DNA of 64,000 nucleotides from Hyphomonas sp. (GTDB taxonomy: Bacteria > Pseudomonadota > Alphaproteobacteria > Caulobacterales > Hyphomonadaceae), in assembly GCA_013791775.1 (NCBI GenBank), contig VMTE01000006.1, forward strand, positions 59,799 to 123,798, given 5' to 3'. Below the pieces are notes generated by a model that searched no databases, had not been told where the DNA came from, and was given only the letters and a program-made list of their open reading frames with translations. Shown here one piece after another: positions 1 to 8,071 of this stretch. Both the position numbers and the translations under genes were made by a program. Numbering within the stretch: the stretch's first letter is position 1; every line of letters begins with the position of its first letter.

Positions 1-171
1 TTCGCCCTCGACGACACGCCCGGCATCTGGGTCGTGCCCCGGCTGGCGCCCGGCATCAAATGCCGCCGCAGCTGGAAATACTTCGATCCCGCAACCGCCA
101 TGCCCGGCTTCCCGGACATCACGCCGCGCGACGCGCTGGCGGTGAAGGCCTGGGATGGGGCGGCCGGGTAG
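1..171 (+). CDS. ileS: Isoleucyl-tRNA synthetase, C-terminal end (partial)
   Basis: Only the last 56 codons are present; the gene enters from the left edge and ends at TAG 169-171. The tail contains IKCRRSWKYF, which resembles the C-terminal zinc-binding segment of bacterial IleRS (KC.RCW type), followed by a short tail ending DGAAG. IleRS charges tRNA-Ile with isoleucine in the cytoplasm. The position just upstream of lspA supports the call, because ileS-lspA is a very common bacterial pair. The second Cys of the usual pair is not visible in this segment (RSW instead of RCW). The call rests on a short fragment. Confidence 0.75.
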   Translation, partial: FALDDTPGIWVVPRLAPGIKCRRSWKYFDPATAMPGFPDITPRDALAVKAWDGAAG

Positions 172-180
172 CGCTGCACA

Positions 181-300
181 GCCCCCTTCTCCCCTGGGAG
201 AAGGGTTGGGGATGAGGGGGTACAACCGTTCAAGCTCAGGTGACATTGCCGGCGTAGCGCCCCCTCGCCCCCGCCACTCTCCCAAGGGAGAGGGGAGAAG
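181..300. repeat. Paired-hairpin intergenic repeat, copy A1
   Basis: The ileS-lspA gap holds two hairpins. The first has 10-bp arms at 184-193 and 196-205 (CCCTTCTCCC and its complement). The second has 7-bp arms at 277-283 and 286-292. They flank a spacer that ends CGGCGTAGCGCCCCCTC. The same arrangement recurs near 32441-32566 and 34393-34551, so this is a dispersed element rather than a simple terminator. Confidence 0.7.
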
Positions 301-348
301 TGCACACAAACGCTTGATCCCCCCGCCTCGGTCTGCAATCTCACCCCG

Positions 349-867
349 ATGAAACTGGCGACACAAACGGCCTGGCCCTTCTTCCTGGTACCCCTCGTGG
401 TACTGGCGGACCAGCTGTCGAAATGGCGGGTGCTCGACGAGCCGCGCCTGAACGCCGTCAACTGCCTCCATGCCATGGAATATTGCGGGACGATCCCGCT
501 GCCCGGTCCGCTGGATCTCACGATGACGTGGAACCGGGGCATGAGTTACGGCCTGTTCCAGTCGGAGGGAATCGGACGCTGGATCCTGGCGGGGGTGATG
601 CTGTCCATCGCGCTCGGCTTCCTCGTCTGGCTGATCCGGGCCGAGGGGCGCTGGCTGAAACTGGCGCTCGCGCTGGTGATCGGCGGGGCGTTCGGCAACC
701 TGATCGACCGGGTGCGCTTCGGGGCCGTGGTCGATTTCATCGATGCCAACGGGCTCTTCTTCCCGTGGATCTTCAACGTGGCGGACGCCGCGATCAGTGT
801 CGGCGCGGTGCTTCTGTTTGTTGACCAGTTCTTACTTTCGCGGCCAAAACAGGCTAACAGCTTGTAA
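349..867 (+). CDS. lspA: Lipoprotein signal peptidase II
   Basis: This 172-residue inner-membrane aspartyl protease removes signal peptides from diacylglyceryl-modified prolipoproteins. It has four predicted membrane helices. The conserved family motifs are present: TWNRGMSYGL (about 59-69), GNLIDR (116-121), VVDFID with D129, and FNVADAAI with D146. D129 and D146 correspond to the catalytic dyad. Its length is normal for the family. It follows ileS and precedes a lipoprotein gene, so its substrate class is encoded next door. The many lipoproteins in this window depend on this enzyme. Confidence 0.97.
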   Translation: MKLATQTAWPFFLVPLVVLADQLSKWRVLDEPRLNAVNCLHAMEYCGTIPLPGPLDLTMTWNRGMSYGLFQSEGIGRWILAGVMLSIALGFLVWLIRAEGRWLKLALALVIGGAFGNLIDRVRFGAVVDFIDANGLFFPWIFNVADAAISVGAVLLFVDQFLLSRPKQANSL

Positions 868-908
868 TACAGGCCTTCTGCCCTCCAGAAACGGACCCGC
901 CCCAGCCC

Positions 909-1406
909 ATGAAGAAATCACTTCTCATTCTCGCCGCCGGCGCCGCGCTTGCCGCAACGGCAGCCTGCTCCTCGAACGGGGGCAACAATAACTCAACCCC
1001 CAACGAGTTCCGCGTTGTCACCAAGGCGCCGCTCAGCGTGCCGCCGGAGTACAGCCTGCGTCCGCCCGGTGCCGGATCGACCACCCCGGCTGAAGTGGAA
1101 GCGGCCAGCACCAACGTCACCACGGCGTTCGGCACGACCATGGGCCAGAATGCCAGCGCCTCCGAGAAGGCGCTTGTCGCTGCGGCCGGCGCCAATGCCG
1201 CCAACCCCGCCGTGCGCGCACAGGTCGATTACGAAGAGTCCCGGACGATCCGCAAATCGTCCAGCATCACTGATCGCGTGATGTTCTGGCGCAAGGACAA
1301 GCCGGAAGACGCCGCCGCTGCCGCGACCGACAATGCGACCGGCGACCAGGCTGTCACGATCGAACGCACCAGCACCGGCCCGCGCATCCGGCTTCCGGGC
1401 ACCTGA
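909..1406 (+). CDS. DUF3035 / BamF-like outer-membrane lipoprotein
   Basis: A 165-residue protein with an N-terminal lipoprotein signal (KKSLLILAAGAALAATAAC, lipobox Cys at about residue 20). The mature part starts NEFRVVTKAPLSVPPEYSLRPP, a Pro-rich segment typical of the DUF3035 family. From family knowledge, alphaproteobacterial members have been described as the BamF subunit of the outer-membrane beta-barrel assembly complex. The gene lies 41 bp after lspA, the usual neighbour for this family. The function is inferred from the family; only the signal peptide and the conserved segment are seen directly. Confidence 0.75.
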   Translation: MKKSLLILAAGAALAATAACSSNGGNNNSTPNEFRVVTKAPLSVPPEYSLRPPGAGSTTPAEVEAASTNVTTAFGTTMGQNASASEKALVAAAGANAANPAVRAQVDYEESRTIRKSSSITDRVMFWRKDKPEDAAAAATDNATGDQAVTIERTSTGPRIRLPGT

Positions 1407-1447
1407 GCCCCGCCAGACCCGAATCCAGCCCCCCACGGAGGACGCCC

Positions 1448-2797
1448 ATGAAACGGACTCTCGCCGCAGGGCTCTTCGCCCTGTTTGCTTCCCATGCCTT
1501 CGCGGAGGAAGCCGTCTGGGCGCCCTCCACCTTCACGCTGAGCAACGGCATGGACGTCGTGGTGATCCCGGATCACCGCGCGCCGGTCGTCACCCACATG
1601 GTCTGGTACAAAGTCGGCGCGGTGGACGAGGCGCCCGGCAAGTCGGGCATCGCGCACCTGTTCGAGCATGTGATGTTCAAGCAGACCAAGAATATCGGCC
1701 CGGAAGAGTTCACCTCGATCGTCCAGCGTTCGGGCGGTCAGCTCAACGCCTTCACCAGCTGGGACTATACCGCCTATTACGAGCGCGTGGCGAAGCCCCA
1801 GCTCGGCAAGATGATGGAACTCGAAGCCGAGCGGATGGTGAACCTTCTGATCGACAACGATCCGAAGGGCCCGTTCATCTCGGAGCGCGACGTCGTCAAG
1901 GAAGAACGCCGCCAGCGGATCGACAACAATCCGAACGTGATTCTCCAGGAAAAGGTGCTCGGCACCTTCTGGAAGGGGCATCCCTACGAAATCACCGTGA
2001 TCGGCAAGATGGACGAAGTCGCCGCGCTGACGCCGCAGGACGGCCTGGAATTCTACACCCAGTATTACAGCCCGGAGAATGCGATCCTCGTGGTCGCCGG
2101 GGATGTGACGCCGGAAGACGTGCGCGCGCTTGCCGAAACCCATTACGGCGTGATCGCGCCGACCGGCACCGCAAAGTCGGAACGCAAATGGCAGCCCGTC
2201 GCTCCGCTGGCCGAAACGCAGCTGATTACCCATACCGATCCGAAGGTGCGCCAGCCCGTCTGGAGCCGCTATTATGTCGGCTATTCGCAAAGCCGGATGC
2301 CGAAAGACGCGCTCGCGCTGGATGTCGGCCTCGAGATCCTCGGCGGCGGCATGACCAGCCGGCTCTACCAGGCGCTGGTCGAGCAGCAGCAGGTCGCCAT
2401 CTCCGCCAATGCCTATGCCTGGACAACGCTGCATGACCAGGGACCGGCCGTGCTCAGCGCCAGCCCGGCGCCCGGCGTGGCGCTGGACGCGCTTGAGGCC
2501 GCGATGATGTCCGAAGTCGGGAAAGTGCTCGCCGAAGGCTTCACCGAAGCCGAGGTCGTGCGTGCCCGCAACAAGCTCGCCGCCGACGCCATCTATGCCC
2601 GCGACAGCCAGGCCGGCATGGCCAACCTGTTTGGCGGCTGGCTGGCCATCGGCGGGGCGGTCGATGATATCCTGACTTATCCGGACCAGGTGCGCAGCGT
2701 GACACCGGACGAGGCGCTCGCCGCCGTGCGGGCCGTCTTCGCGCCGGACAAGCACTATATCGAAGCCCATCTCCTGCCCGCAGAAGGAGACCTCTGA
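1448..2797 (+). CDS. M16 family zinc metallopeptidase (catalytic member)
   Basis: A 449-residue secreted pitrilysin/insulinase-type peptidase with a signal peptide ending near AFAEE (about residue 20). The inverted zinc motif HLFEH is at 70-74. The downstream SERDVVKEERRQR segment supplies the distal zinc-ligand Glu region. The C-terminal half is a second M16 domain fold, as usual. Its stop codon overlaps the ATG of the next M16 gene by one base. Pairs of an active and an inactive M16 protein commonly form heterodimeric periplasmic peptidases, so the two probably work together on peptides or misfolded envelope proteins. Confidence 0.93.
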   Translation: MKRTLAAGLFALFASHAFAEEAVWAPSTFTLSNGMDVVVIPDHRAPVVTHMVWYKVGAVDEAPGKSGIAHLFEHVMFKQTKNIGPEEFTSIVQRSGGQLNAFTSWDYTAYYERVAKPQLGKMMELEAERMVNLLIDNDPKGPFISERDVVKEERRQRIDNNPNVILQEKVLGTFWKGHPYEITVIGKMDEVAALTPQDGLEFYTQYYSPENAILVVAGDVTPEDVRALAETHYGVIAPTGTAKSERKWQPVAPLAETQLITHTDPKVRQPVWSRYYVGYSQSRMPKDALALDVGLEILGGGMTSRLYQALVEQQQVAISANAYAWTTLHDQGPAVLSASPAPGVALDALEAAMMSEVGKVLAEGFTEAEVVRARNKLAADAIYARDSQAGMANLFGGWLAIGGAVDDILTYPDQVRSVTPDEALAAVRAVFAPDKHYIEAHLLPAEGDL

Positions 2798-4227
2798 TGC
2801 GCACGGCCAAACTTCTTCTCGGGGCGGTTGCCCTTTCGGCGCTGGCCGGGTGTTCCACCGTTCACGGATGGATCCACAATACGGTCCACAAGCCCGCGCT
2901 CAGCGAGCTCGAAGCCCTTGTTCCGGCCGCGCCGGAGATGGCCGTCACCATCCACGAGGGCGAGTTTGCCCGGATCCAGCAGTTCGTCACGCCCGGCGGC
3001 GTTTCAGTCTGGCTCGTGTCCGAGCCGTCGATCCCGATCCTGGCGGTGCAGATGGCCTGGAAAGGTGGCAGCGCGTCCGATCCGGCGGGATACGAAGGGC
3101 TCGCCCAGGTCGTCACCTACAGCATGAATGAAGGCGCGGGCGATCTGGATTCGCTCGCCTTCCAGACCGCCATGGAAGACCTCAACATGAGTTTCGGCTG
3201 CTCGGCCGAATCGGAGTGGACGAGCTGTTCGGTTTCCACGCTGACGGCCAATGCCGCCGATTCCATGGCGCTGGTCGCCGCCGCCTTCGCCGCGCCGCGC
3301 TTTGATGAAGGCCCGTTCGAACGCTTCCTTCGCGAACAGGAAGTCGGCCTCCAGACGCGCGAAACCAATCCCAACTATCTCGCCTGGCGCGCCGCCTCGC
3401 AAGCTCTGTATCCGGATCATCCGTTCGCGCGGGAAACCACGGCGGCAAGCCTCGCCGCCCTGACGCCGGATATTGCCCGCCAGCAGATGCGCGCGCTGAT
3501 GACCCGCGACCGCCTGATCGTCACGGCGGTCGGGGCGGTCACGCCGGAGGAGCTGGCGCCGCTGATCGACAAGGTGGCGGCCAACCTGCCGGAAACGAGC
3601 ACCGTGCCGGACGTCACGCCCATTGATCTCGCCGCGGCGCCGGTCAGCCAGATCGTCGTCGATCTGCCCCAGCCGCAAAGCCTGGTGAAATTCATGGGCC
3701 CCGGCATCGACCGGGCCGACCCGGATTTCTTCCCGGCCTATGTGCTGAACTACACGTTCGGCGGCGGCGGCTTCGAAAGCCGATTGATGAAAACCCTCCG
3801 CGTCGAGAAGGGTCTCACCTACGGTGTCTCGACAAGCCTTGATCCGAACCCGTCCTTCCTGACCTGGTCGGGCAGCGGTCAGACCAAGAATGAAAGTGCA
3901 GGCGAGTTCATCGCCGGCGTGAAGGCCGAGATGAGCCTGCTGATCGAGGGCGGTGTCACCGAGCAGGAACTCTCTGACGCGAAAGCCTATCTCACCGGGT
4001 CCTACCCGCTGGGATTCGACTCCAACGCAAAGATCGCCGGCCAGATGATGAGCGTCCGCCAGGATGATCTCGGCGTCGATTATTTCGACCGCCGCAACGC
4101 GCTGGTGGAAGCGGTGACCTTCGACGACGTGAACCGTGTCGCCAGGGAATACCTCGACCCCGCACGCTATTCCTTCATCGTCGTGGGCCAGCCGCAGGGC
4201 ATCGGGACGCCGGCCCCGGCGGAGTAG
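2797..4227 (+). CDS. M16 family peptidase-like lipoprotein (non-catalytic partner)
   Basis: A 476-residue protein with lipoprotein signal LSALAGC (lipobox Cys near residue 22), so it is probably membrane-anchored in the periplasm. The first domain has lost the HxxEH motif: the equivalent stretch reads GYEGLAQVVTYSMNEG. The C-terminal domain keeps the substrate-binding Arg/Tyr-type segment (RVEKGLTYGV, about 345-355). This is the pattern of the inactive half of heterodimeric M16 enzymes. It starts within the TGATG overlap with the active partner, implying translational coupling and balanced synthesis. That it dimerises with its neighbour is inferred. Confidence 0.9.
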   Translation: MRTAKLLLGAVALSALAGCSTVHGWIHNTVHKPALSELEALVPAAPEMAVTIHEGEFARIQQFVTPGGVSVWLVSEPSIPILAVQMAWKGGSASDPAGYEGLAQVVTYSMNEGAGDLDSLAFQTAMEDLNMSFGCSAESEWTSCSVSTLTANAADSMALVAAAFAAPRFDEGPFERFLREQEVGLQTRETNPNYLAWRAASQALYPDHPFARETTAASLAALTPDIARQQMRALMTRDRLIVTAVGAVTPEELAPLIDKVAANLPETSTVPDVTPIDLAAAPVSQIVVDLPQPQSLVKFMGPGIDRADPDFFPAYVLNYTFGGGGFESRLMKTLRVEKGLTYGVSTSLDPNPSFLTWSGSGQTKNESAGEFIAGVKAEMSLLIEGGVTEQELSDAKAYLTGSYPLGFDSNAKIAGQMMSVRQDDLGVDYFDRRNALVEAVTFDDVNRVAREYLDPARYSFIVVGQPQGIGTPAPAE

Positions 4228-4255
4228 GCCCCGGCTTTTTCAATTTCCTGATCCG

Positions 4256-4289
4256 CACCGCGCTGACCTGAACGGTTGGCGCGGTGTTT
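4256..4289. terminator. Terminator hairpin between convergent genes
   Basis: Arms CACCGCGC (4256-4263) and GCGCGGTG (4279-4286) form a perfect 8-bp stem followed by TTTC. It sits between the M16 operon end and the converging NadQ-like gene, so it may terminate from both sides. The U tract is weak. Confidence 0.5.
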
Positions 4290-5236
4290 CAGTCCGGCGA
4301 CCGCCGCGGCGCCGTCAGGCCCGGCGCCGAGATGCTGCTCGCGTGATCCCGGCGGAAGCTGAACAGTTCCGCCGGCCGCCCGCCGGTGCCGGTTTCCATC
4401 TGTCCGGTGCCCGCCACCAGCTGGGCTTTCTCCAGCGCGCGTCGGAAATTCTGGGTGTGCAGCTGCAGGCCGAGAATGCCTTCGGCCGAGCGCTGCAGGG
4501 CCGAAAGCGTGAACCGGTCCGGCATCAGTTCGAACACGACCGGGCGGTACTTTATCTTGCCGCGCAGGCGCGTCAGGCCGGTCGCAAGGATGCGCCGGTG
4601 GTCGGAGGCCATGCTCGCCCCCAGCCGCACGCCGGTGTCCGGCAACTCGGCGTCGCGCGTGCATTCGGCCACGAGACCGGCTTCGTAGAGCAATTCGTAG
4701 CGCTCCAGCACCCGTTCCTCGATCCAACGCGCACCGTCCAGCCCGAAGGCGAGGCGCGCCCGTTCGAGGCGCCGTTCATTGCCGGCCGCCCAGGTCTTGA
4801 GACGCGGCGCGATTTCCGCGTCGAGAATGGGCGGGCGCCGTGTGCGATGATCTTCCCACGGAAAATAATGGTACCAGTCCTGCCAGCGTGCATCGAAGGA
4901 GGCGCCGGCCGGGCGCGCTTCCGGCGTCAGGGCGAGGTAGCCGATCGAAATCACCCGTGCACCGGTCGGCGTGTCGGTCAGCGTCGCTTCCGGCACGTCC
5001 CGGTCCTTGTCTCCGAAGGTGTAGAGTTGCTCGACATAGCCGATCTCGAAACCGGTCTGTTCGCGCACCCAGCCGCGCAGCGACAGGTCGAAGGTGCGAT
5101 GGTTGACCGGATCGAAAGGGCCGAAGGGCAGGGAGTCCTCGCCGCTCGGACGCCGGCTGACCAGCACGAGCGGCTCGCCCTCCTTCAGCGCCACCATCAC
5201 CGCCGAAAGGCCGATCAACAGACGGGGAGAATTCAT
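4289..5236 (-). CDS. NadQ-like Nudix-fold NAD regulator (COG4111 type)
   Basis: A 315-residue protein. The N-terminal part (about 1-130) looks like a Nudix fold with a degraded Nudix box (RGWVREQTGFEIGYVEQLYTFG region; the REXXEE catalytic core is missing). The C-terminal part (about 160-300) includes LRGKIKYRPVVFELMPDRF and LQRSAEGILGLQLHTQNFRR, a winged-helix-like segment. This architecture fits the alphaproteobacterial COG4111 family, whose member NadQ is a predicted repressor of NAD biosynthesis genes. An AGGAGG site 7 bases upstream of the ATG fixes the start. It overlaps the HD hydrolase gene by 4 bases. Binding DNA and NAD-type ligand is inferred from the family. Confidence 0.7.
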   Translation of the reverse strand: MNSPRLLIGLSAVMVALKEGEPLVLVSRRPSGEDSLPFGPFDPVNHRTFDLSLRGWVREQTGFEIGYVEQLYTFGDKDRDVPEATLTDTPTGARVISIGYLALTPEARPAGASFDARWQDWYHYFPWEDHRTRRPPILDAEIAPRLKTWAAGNERRLERARLAFGLDGARWIEERVLERYELLYEAGLVAECTRDAELPDTGVRLGASMASDHRRILATGLTRLRGKIKYRPVVFELMPDRFTLSALQRSAEGILGLQLHTQNFRRALEKAQLVAGTGQMETGTGGRPAELFSFRRDHASSISAPGLTAPRRSPD

Positions 5237-5850
5237 CGGGCAGCCTCCTGCCGGGCCATGGCGGACTGGATTTCACCGAACCGCGCCAGAAAGGCAGCCT
5301 GCGCCTCGGTCGGCGGCAGGGGGACGAGTTTCACCCGCCAGCCCTCAGGCGGGGCGCTGAAGAAGCCATCCGCCTCGGCGGCTGAAAAACCGGCAAGCTG
5401 CACGGCTTCATACCAGGCGCAGATATTGTCGGCGCGCTTGACCATCTTCTTCAGCCCCGCCGGGGTGATGGTCTTCAGGCCGAAGCGGATATGCACCGCT
5501 TCCTGAAGGCGCGCTTCGACACCCTTGTAGCTCTCGCCGAGGATGGCCTTGAAGGGCGAGATCATGTCGCCGATCACGTATTCGGGGCTGTCGTGCAGCA
5601 GCGCGGTCATCCATTCCGCCGGGCCGAGGCCGGGATCCAGCTTGCGCACGAACCGTTCCACCAGAACCGAGTGCTCGGCGACGGAAAAGGCGTGGTCCCC
5701 GCGCGTCTGGCCGTTCCAGCGGGCGACCCGGGCGAGGCCGTGCGCGATGTCCTCGATCTCGATATCCATCGGCGAAGGGTGCGCCAGATCGAGCCGGCGG
5801 CCGGACAGCATCCGCTGCCAGACGCGGGGCGGCTTAACAGTTCGCTTCAC
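5233..5850 (-). CDS. HD-domain phosphohydrolase (YfbR-like)
   Basis: A 205-residue HD-superfamily protein. The metal-binding pattern is visible as DHAFSVAEHSVLV, then ALLHDSPEYVIGD, then KRADN, matching the H...HD...D layout of 5'-deoxynucleotidase-type enzymes. A GTG start at 5850 is chosen because GGAGG lies six bases upstream; earlier in-frame TTG and ATG codons lack a ribosome site. The gene overlaps the start of the NadQ-like gene by 4 bases (ATGA), so the two are one unit. A role in nucleotide or NAD-related metabolism is suggested only by that linkage. Confidence 0.8.
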   Translation of the reverse strand: MKRTVKPPRVWQRMLSGRRLDLAHPSPMDIEIEDIAHGLARVARWNGQTRGDHAFSVAEHSVLVERFVRKLDPGLGPAEWMTALLHDSPEYVIGDMISPFKAILGESYKGVEARLQEAVHIRFGLKTITPAGLKKMVKRADNICAWYEAVQLAGFSAAEADGFFSAPPEGWRVKLVPLPPTEAQAAFLARFGEIQSAMARQEAAR

Positions 5851-6012
5851 GGCAGGCCTCCATCCGGTCATCCTTAAGTGATTGGTAGCACGGGTAAACA
5901 AATGCCGGCGATCCGCTTACACTCTCGACCCATCCGGAGCACCGTTTCCCAATGCCGCATTAAGGCGTTTCGCGCATAAGGGACCACAGAAAACAAGAGA
6001 GCCCCGAAGCCC

Positions 6013-6162
6013 ATGATTGATGCCCTTGTCCAGTTCCTGTCCGGCCAGTCCTTCGCCATGATGATGCTCGGCTGCGGCACGCTGGTCGTGGTCGTCGAGG
6101 CGGTACGCGCCAGCCGCCGGGCGCTTTGGGGGGACCTCTTCACGGAAGACTTCGAGGAATAG
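6013..6162 (+). CDS. Small single-pass membrane protein (49 aa)
   Basis: An ATG frame of 49 codons sits between two minus-strand genes. It encodes MIDALVQFLSGQSF, then a hydrophobic stretch (about 15-27, MMMLGCGTLVVVVE), then a basic patch (RASRRALW) and an acidic tail ending DFEE. The inside-positive charge after the helix is typical of a small inner-membrane protein. A purine-rich AGAGAG lies upstream. Function is unknown, and conservation would be needed to prove that it is a gene. Confidence 0.5.
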   Translation: MIDALVQFLSGQSFAMMMLGCGTLVVVVEAVRASRRALWGDLFTEDFEE

Positions 6163-6181
6163 GCCTCAGGCCAGCGCGGCC

Positions 6182-8071
6182 CTAATCCACAAAATTCGCC
6201 AGCAGGCGCAGATAGGCCGCCTGATAGGCGTTCGAGTTCTCGGAAATCTGCCAGGAATTCAGCGGCCAGCCATCGTCAAAATCGAGATACGACTTGAGCG
6301 GCGGCTGCCCGTAGGGCGGTGACAGCCGCGCCGTCCCGCACGCCGCATTCGACGGGCCACCGCCGCATTTGTCGGGGCAGCAGGCATCCCAGTCATAGGT
6401 CGGGTTCGGCCCGCCGACGAGGAATCCCGGGATCGGCGTCTCGGTCTTCCAGCTGTGGTAAAATTCGCCGACGGACGATTCCGCGCCGAAGGCGCCCATG
6501 TTCGTGAGGTAGACCTTCCCCATCGGGTTCGCGCCGTGAAGATAGTGCAGATAGTCCAGCGCGCGGGCGGTGTAGCCGGCAGCGATGGCCGCATCACCCG
6601 ACAGACGCGCCGCGTCCAGGTGGATCACGCCGGTCCGCGCCATCACGCTGTTGCTGCCCCAATGCAGTGCATCGACCGGAACGCTGTAGCCCTCAACCGG
6701 TTGCGGCGTCAGGCGACCCTGGAACGCCTTCGCCAGATAGGCTTGCAGCTCCGGCGGCGATGCGGGCTGGCGCGCCAGGAACAGGGCTGCGTCCTGGGCT
6801 TCATAGCGGTAAGCATCGACCTGGCCGTTCTGCATCAGCGACGTGGCGGCCAGGGCGGCGTCCATTGTCGGCAGGAATTCCGCGCTGCTGGTCAGCGCCG
6901 TCAGATAGGCCGCCGCTGCAAAGCGTTTGCCGTTGAGATACTCGGAATCGGCCTCCTGCTGGCCAGCGCCGAGCCCCTCGGACCGGGAGGCCGCGTCATT
7001 GTTCTGGAAGGTCACGTCCGGATGGGCATCGGCCCAGGCCCAGGCCGCGAGGGCGGCGGCCTTCAGGCGCGCCGCATAGTCGGCATGGCCGGGCGCGGCA
7101 CTGTCCTGGAACACGATTGCCGCTAAGGCAAAGGTGCCGGCGGCAGACAGGGTGGCCGACGTGCTGGCCGGGCCGTAACGACTGGGGCCCTTGGCGGCGG
7201 AAGGCGGGCTCGCCGCATCGCGCCCGAGGATGGAGAGCACCGAGCCGTCAGGGTTCTGCATGCGCAGCAGCCAGTCGAGCCCCCAGCTGACTTCGTCGAG
7301 GATGTCGGGAACCGAATTGCCGCTTTCAGGGATGCCGAAATCGTCGCCCCAGGCACCGGGATTTTCCCGGTAGGAGATCAGCAGTGTCCGGCACTGGTCG
7401 GCTGTCCAGTTCGTGTACTGATTATAATCCCCGGCGTCAAACCAGCCTCCGCGCAGGTCACGCGCGGTCCTGGCATCACCGGGCGCCGAATAGAGCCGCG
7501 CTTCGCTGTCCTGTCCGGGCCCGAGATGGCTTGCCGTATCGGTCCAGCCGGCGCCGGCCTGCGGCGCAGACTTCGCATATCCGGCACGCTGGTAATAGAA
7601 GGTGCGAAAGGCTTCGCGCAGGATGGGCTTGTAGACATCTTTGGAAACCGAGAAGGCGCCGGACACCTGCGCGCCGTCGCCGGAGGTGATCACATACTCG
7701 CCGGGCTCGGTTATCCGCGACACATCCAGCTGCCAGATCTGGTCGCCGGACAGCTCGTCGACCGGCACATCCTCCTTCGCATCGAGGGCGAACGACTTGA
7801 CCGGCGCGTCGGTGTCGGCGCGTCGGACATAATAGGTCAGGCGCGGCAACTGCGACCAGGCCGTATCATATCCCTTGGTGGGCTGACGTATGCGGATGAT
7901 CTTCGGGTCGTCCGGCCGGTAACCGAACTGGTCGAGAACGATGGGCAGGGCCGGTACGGCGTCGGCCGGTCGGGGTGGCGGATCGGCCGGCTTGTCTTTC
8001 GAACCGCTGCAGGCGGCGGCGAGGCCGGCGAGGCAGAGCGCCGCCCATCCCGTAGCCGCCCGCTGTCTCAC
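6182..8071 (-). CDS. Glycoside hydrolase family 9 lipoprotein (endoglucanase-like)
   Basis: A 629-residue protein with lipoprotein signal LAGLAAAC (Cys21), then a Pro-rich linker. An N-terminal Ig-like domain (about 40-145, cellulase N-terminal type) is followed by the GH9 (alpha/alpha)6 barrel. Signature residues are FDAGDYNQYT at 211-220 (catalytic base and nucleophile Asp pair), YLHGANPMGKVYLTNMG, and the C-terminal SENSNAYQAAYLRLL holding the acid Glu. It cleaves beta-1,4-glucans or similar glycans, probably at the cell surface. The start is GTG, and its GTGA overlaps the stop of the upstream ketoacyl synthase gene, so the two are translationally coupled. Confidence 0.9.
   Translation of the reverse strand: MRQRAATGWAALCLAGLAAACSGSKDKPADPPPRPADAVPALPIVLDQFGYRPDDPKIIRIRQPTKGYDTAWSQLPRLTYYVRRADTDAPVKSFALDAKEDVPVDELSGDQIWQLDVSRITEPGEYVITSGDGAQVSGAFSVSKDVYKPILREAFRTFYYQRAGYAKSAPQAGAGWTDTASHLGPGQDSEARLYSAPGDARTARDLRGGWFDAGDYNQYTNWTADQCRTLLISYRENPGAWGDDFGIPESGNSVPDILDEVSWGLDWLLRMQNPDGSVLSILGRDAASPPSAAKGPSRYGPASTSATLSAAGTFALAAIVFQDSAAPGHADYAARLKAAALAAWAWADAHPDVTFQNNDAASRSEGLGAGQQEADSEYLNGKRFAAAAYLTALTSSAEFLPTMDAALAATSLMQNGQVDAYRYEAQDAALFLARQPASPPELQAYLAKAFQGRLTPQPVEGYSVPVDALHWGSNSVMARTGVIHLDAARLSGDAAIAAGYTARALDYLHYLHGANPMGKVYLTNMGAFGAESSVGEFYHSWKTETPIPGFLVGGPNPTYDWDACCPDKCGGGPSNAACGTARLSPPYGQPPLKSYLDFDDGWPLNSWQISENSNAYQAAYLRLLANFVD

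Noticed and set aside
1229-2770. Long open frame antisense to the M16 peptidase
   Set aside because: It mirrors the third-position GC bias of the sense gene and has no domain features; the sense gene has clear motifs.
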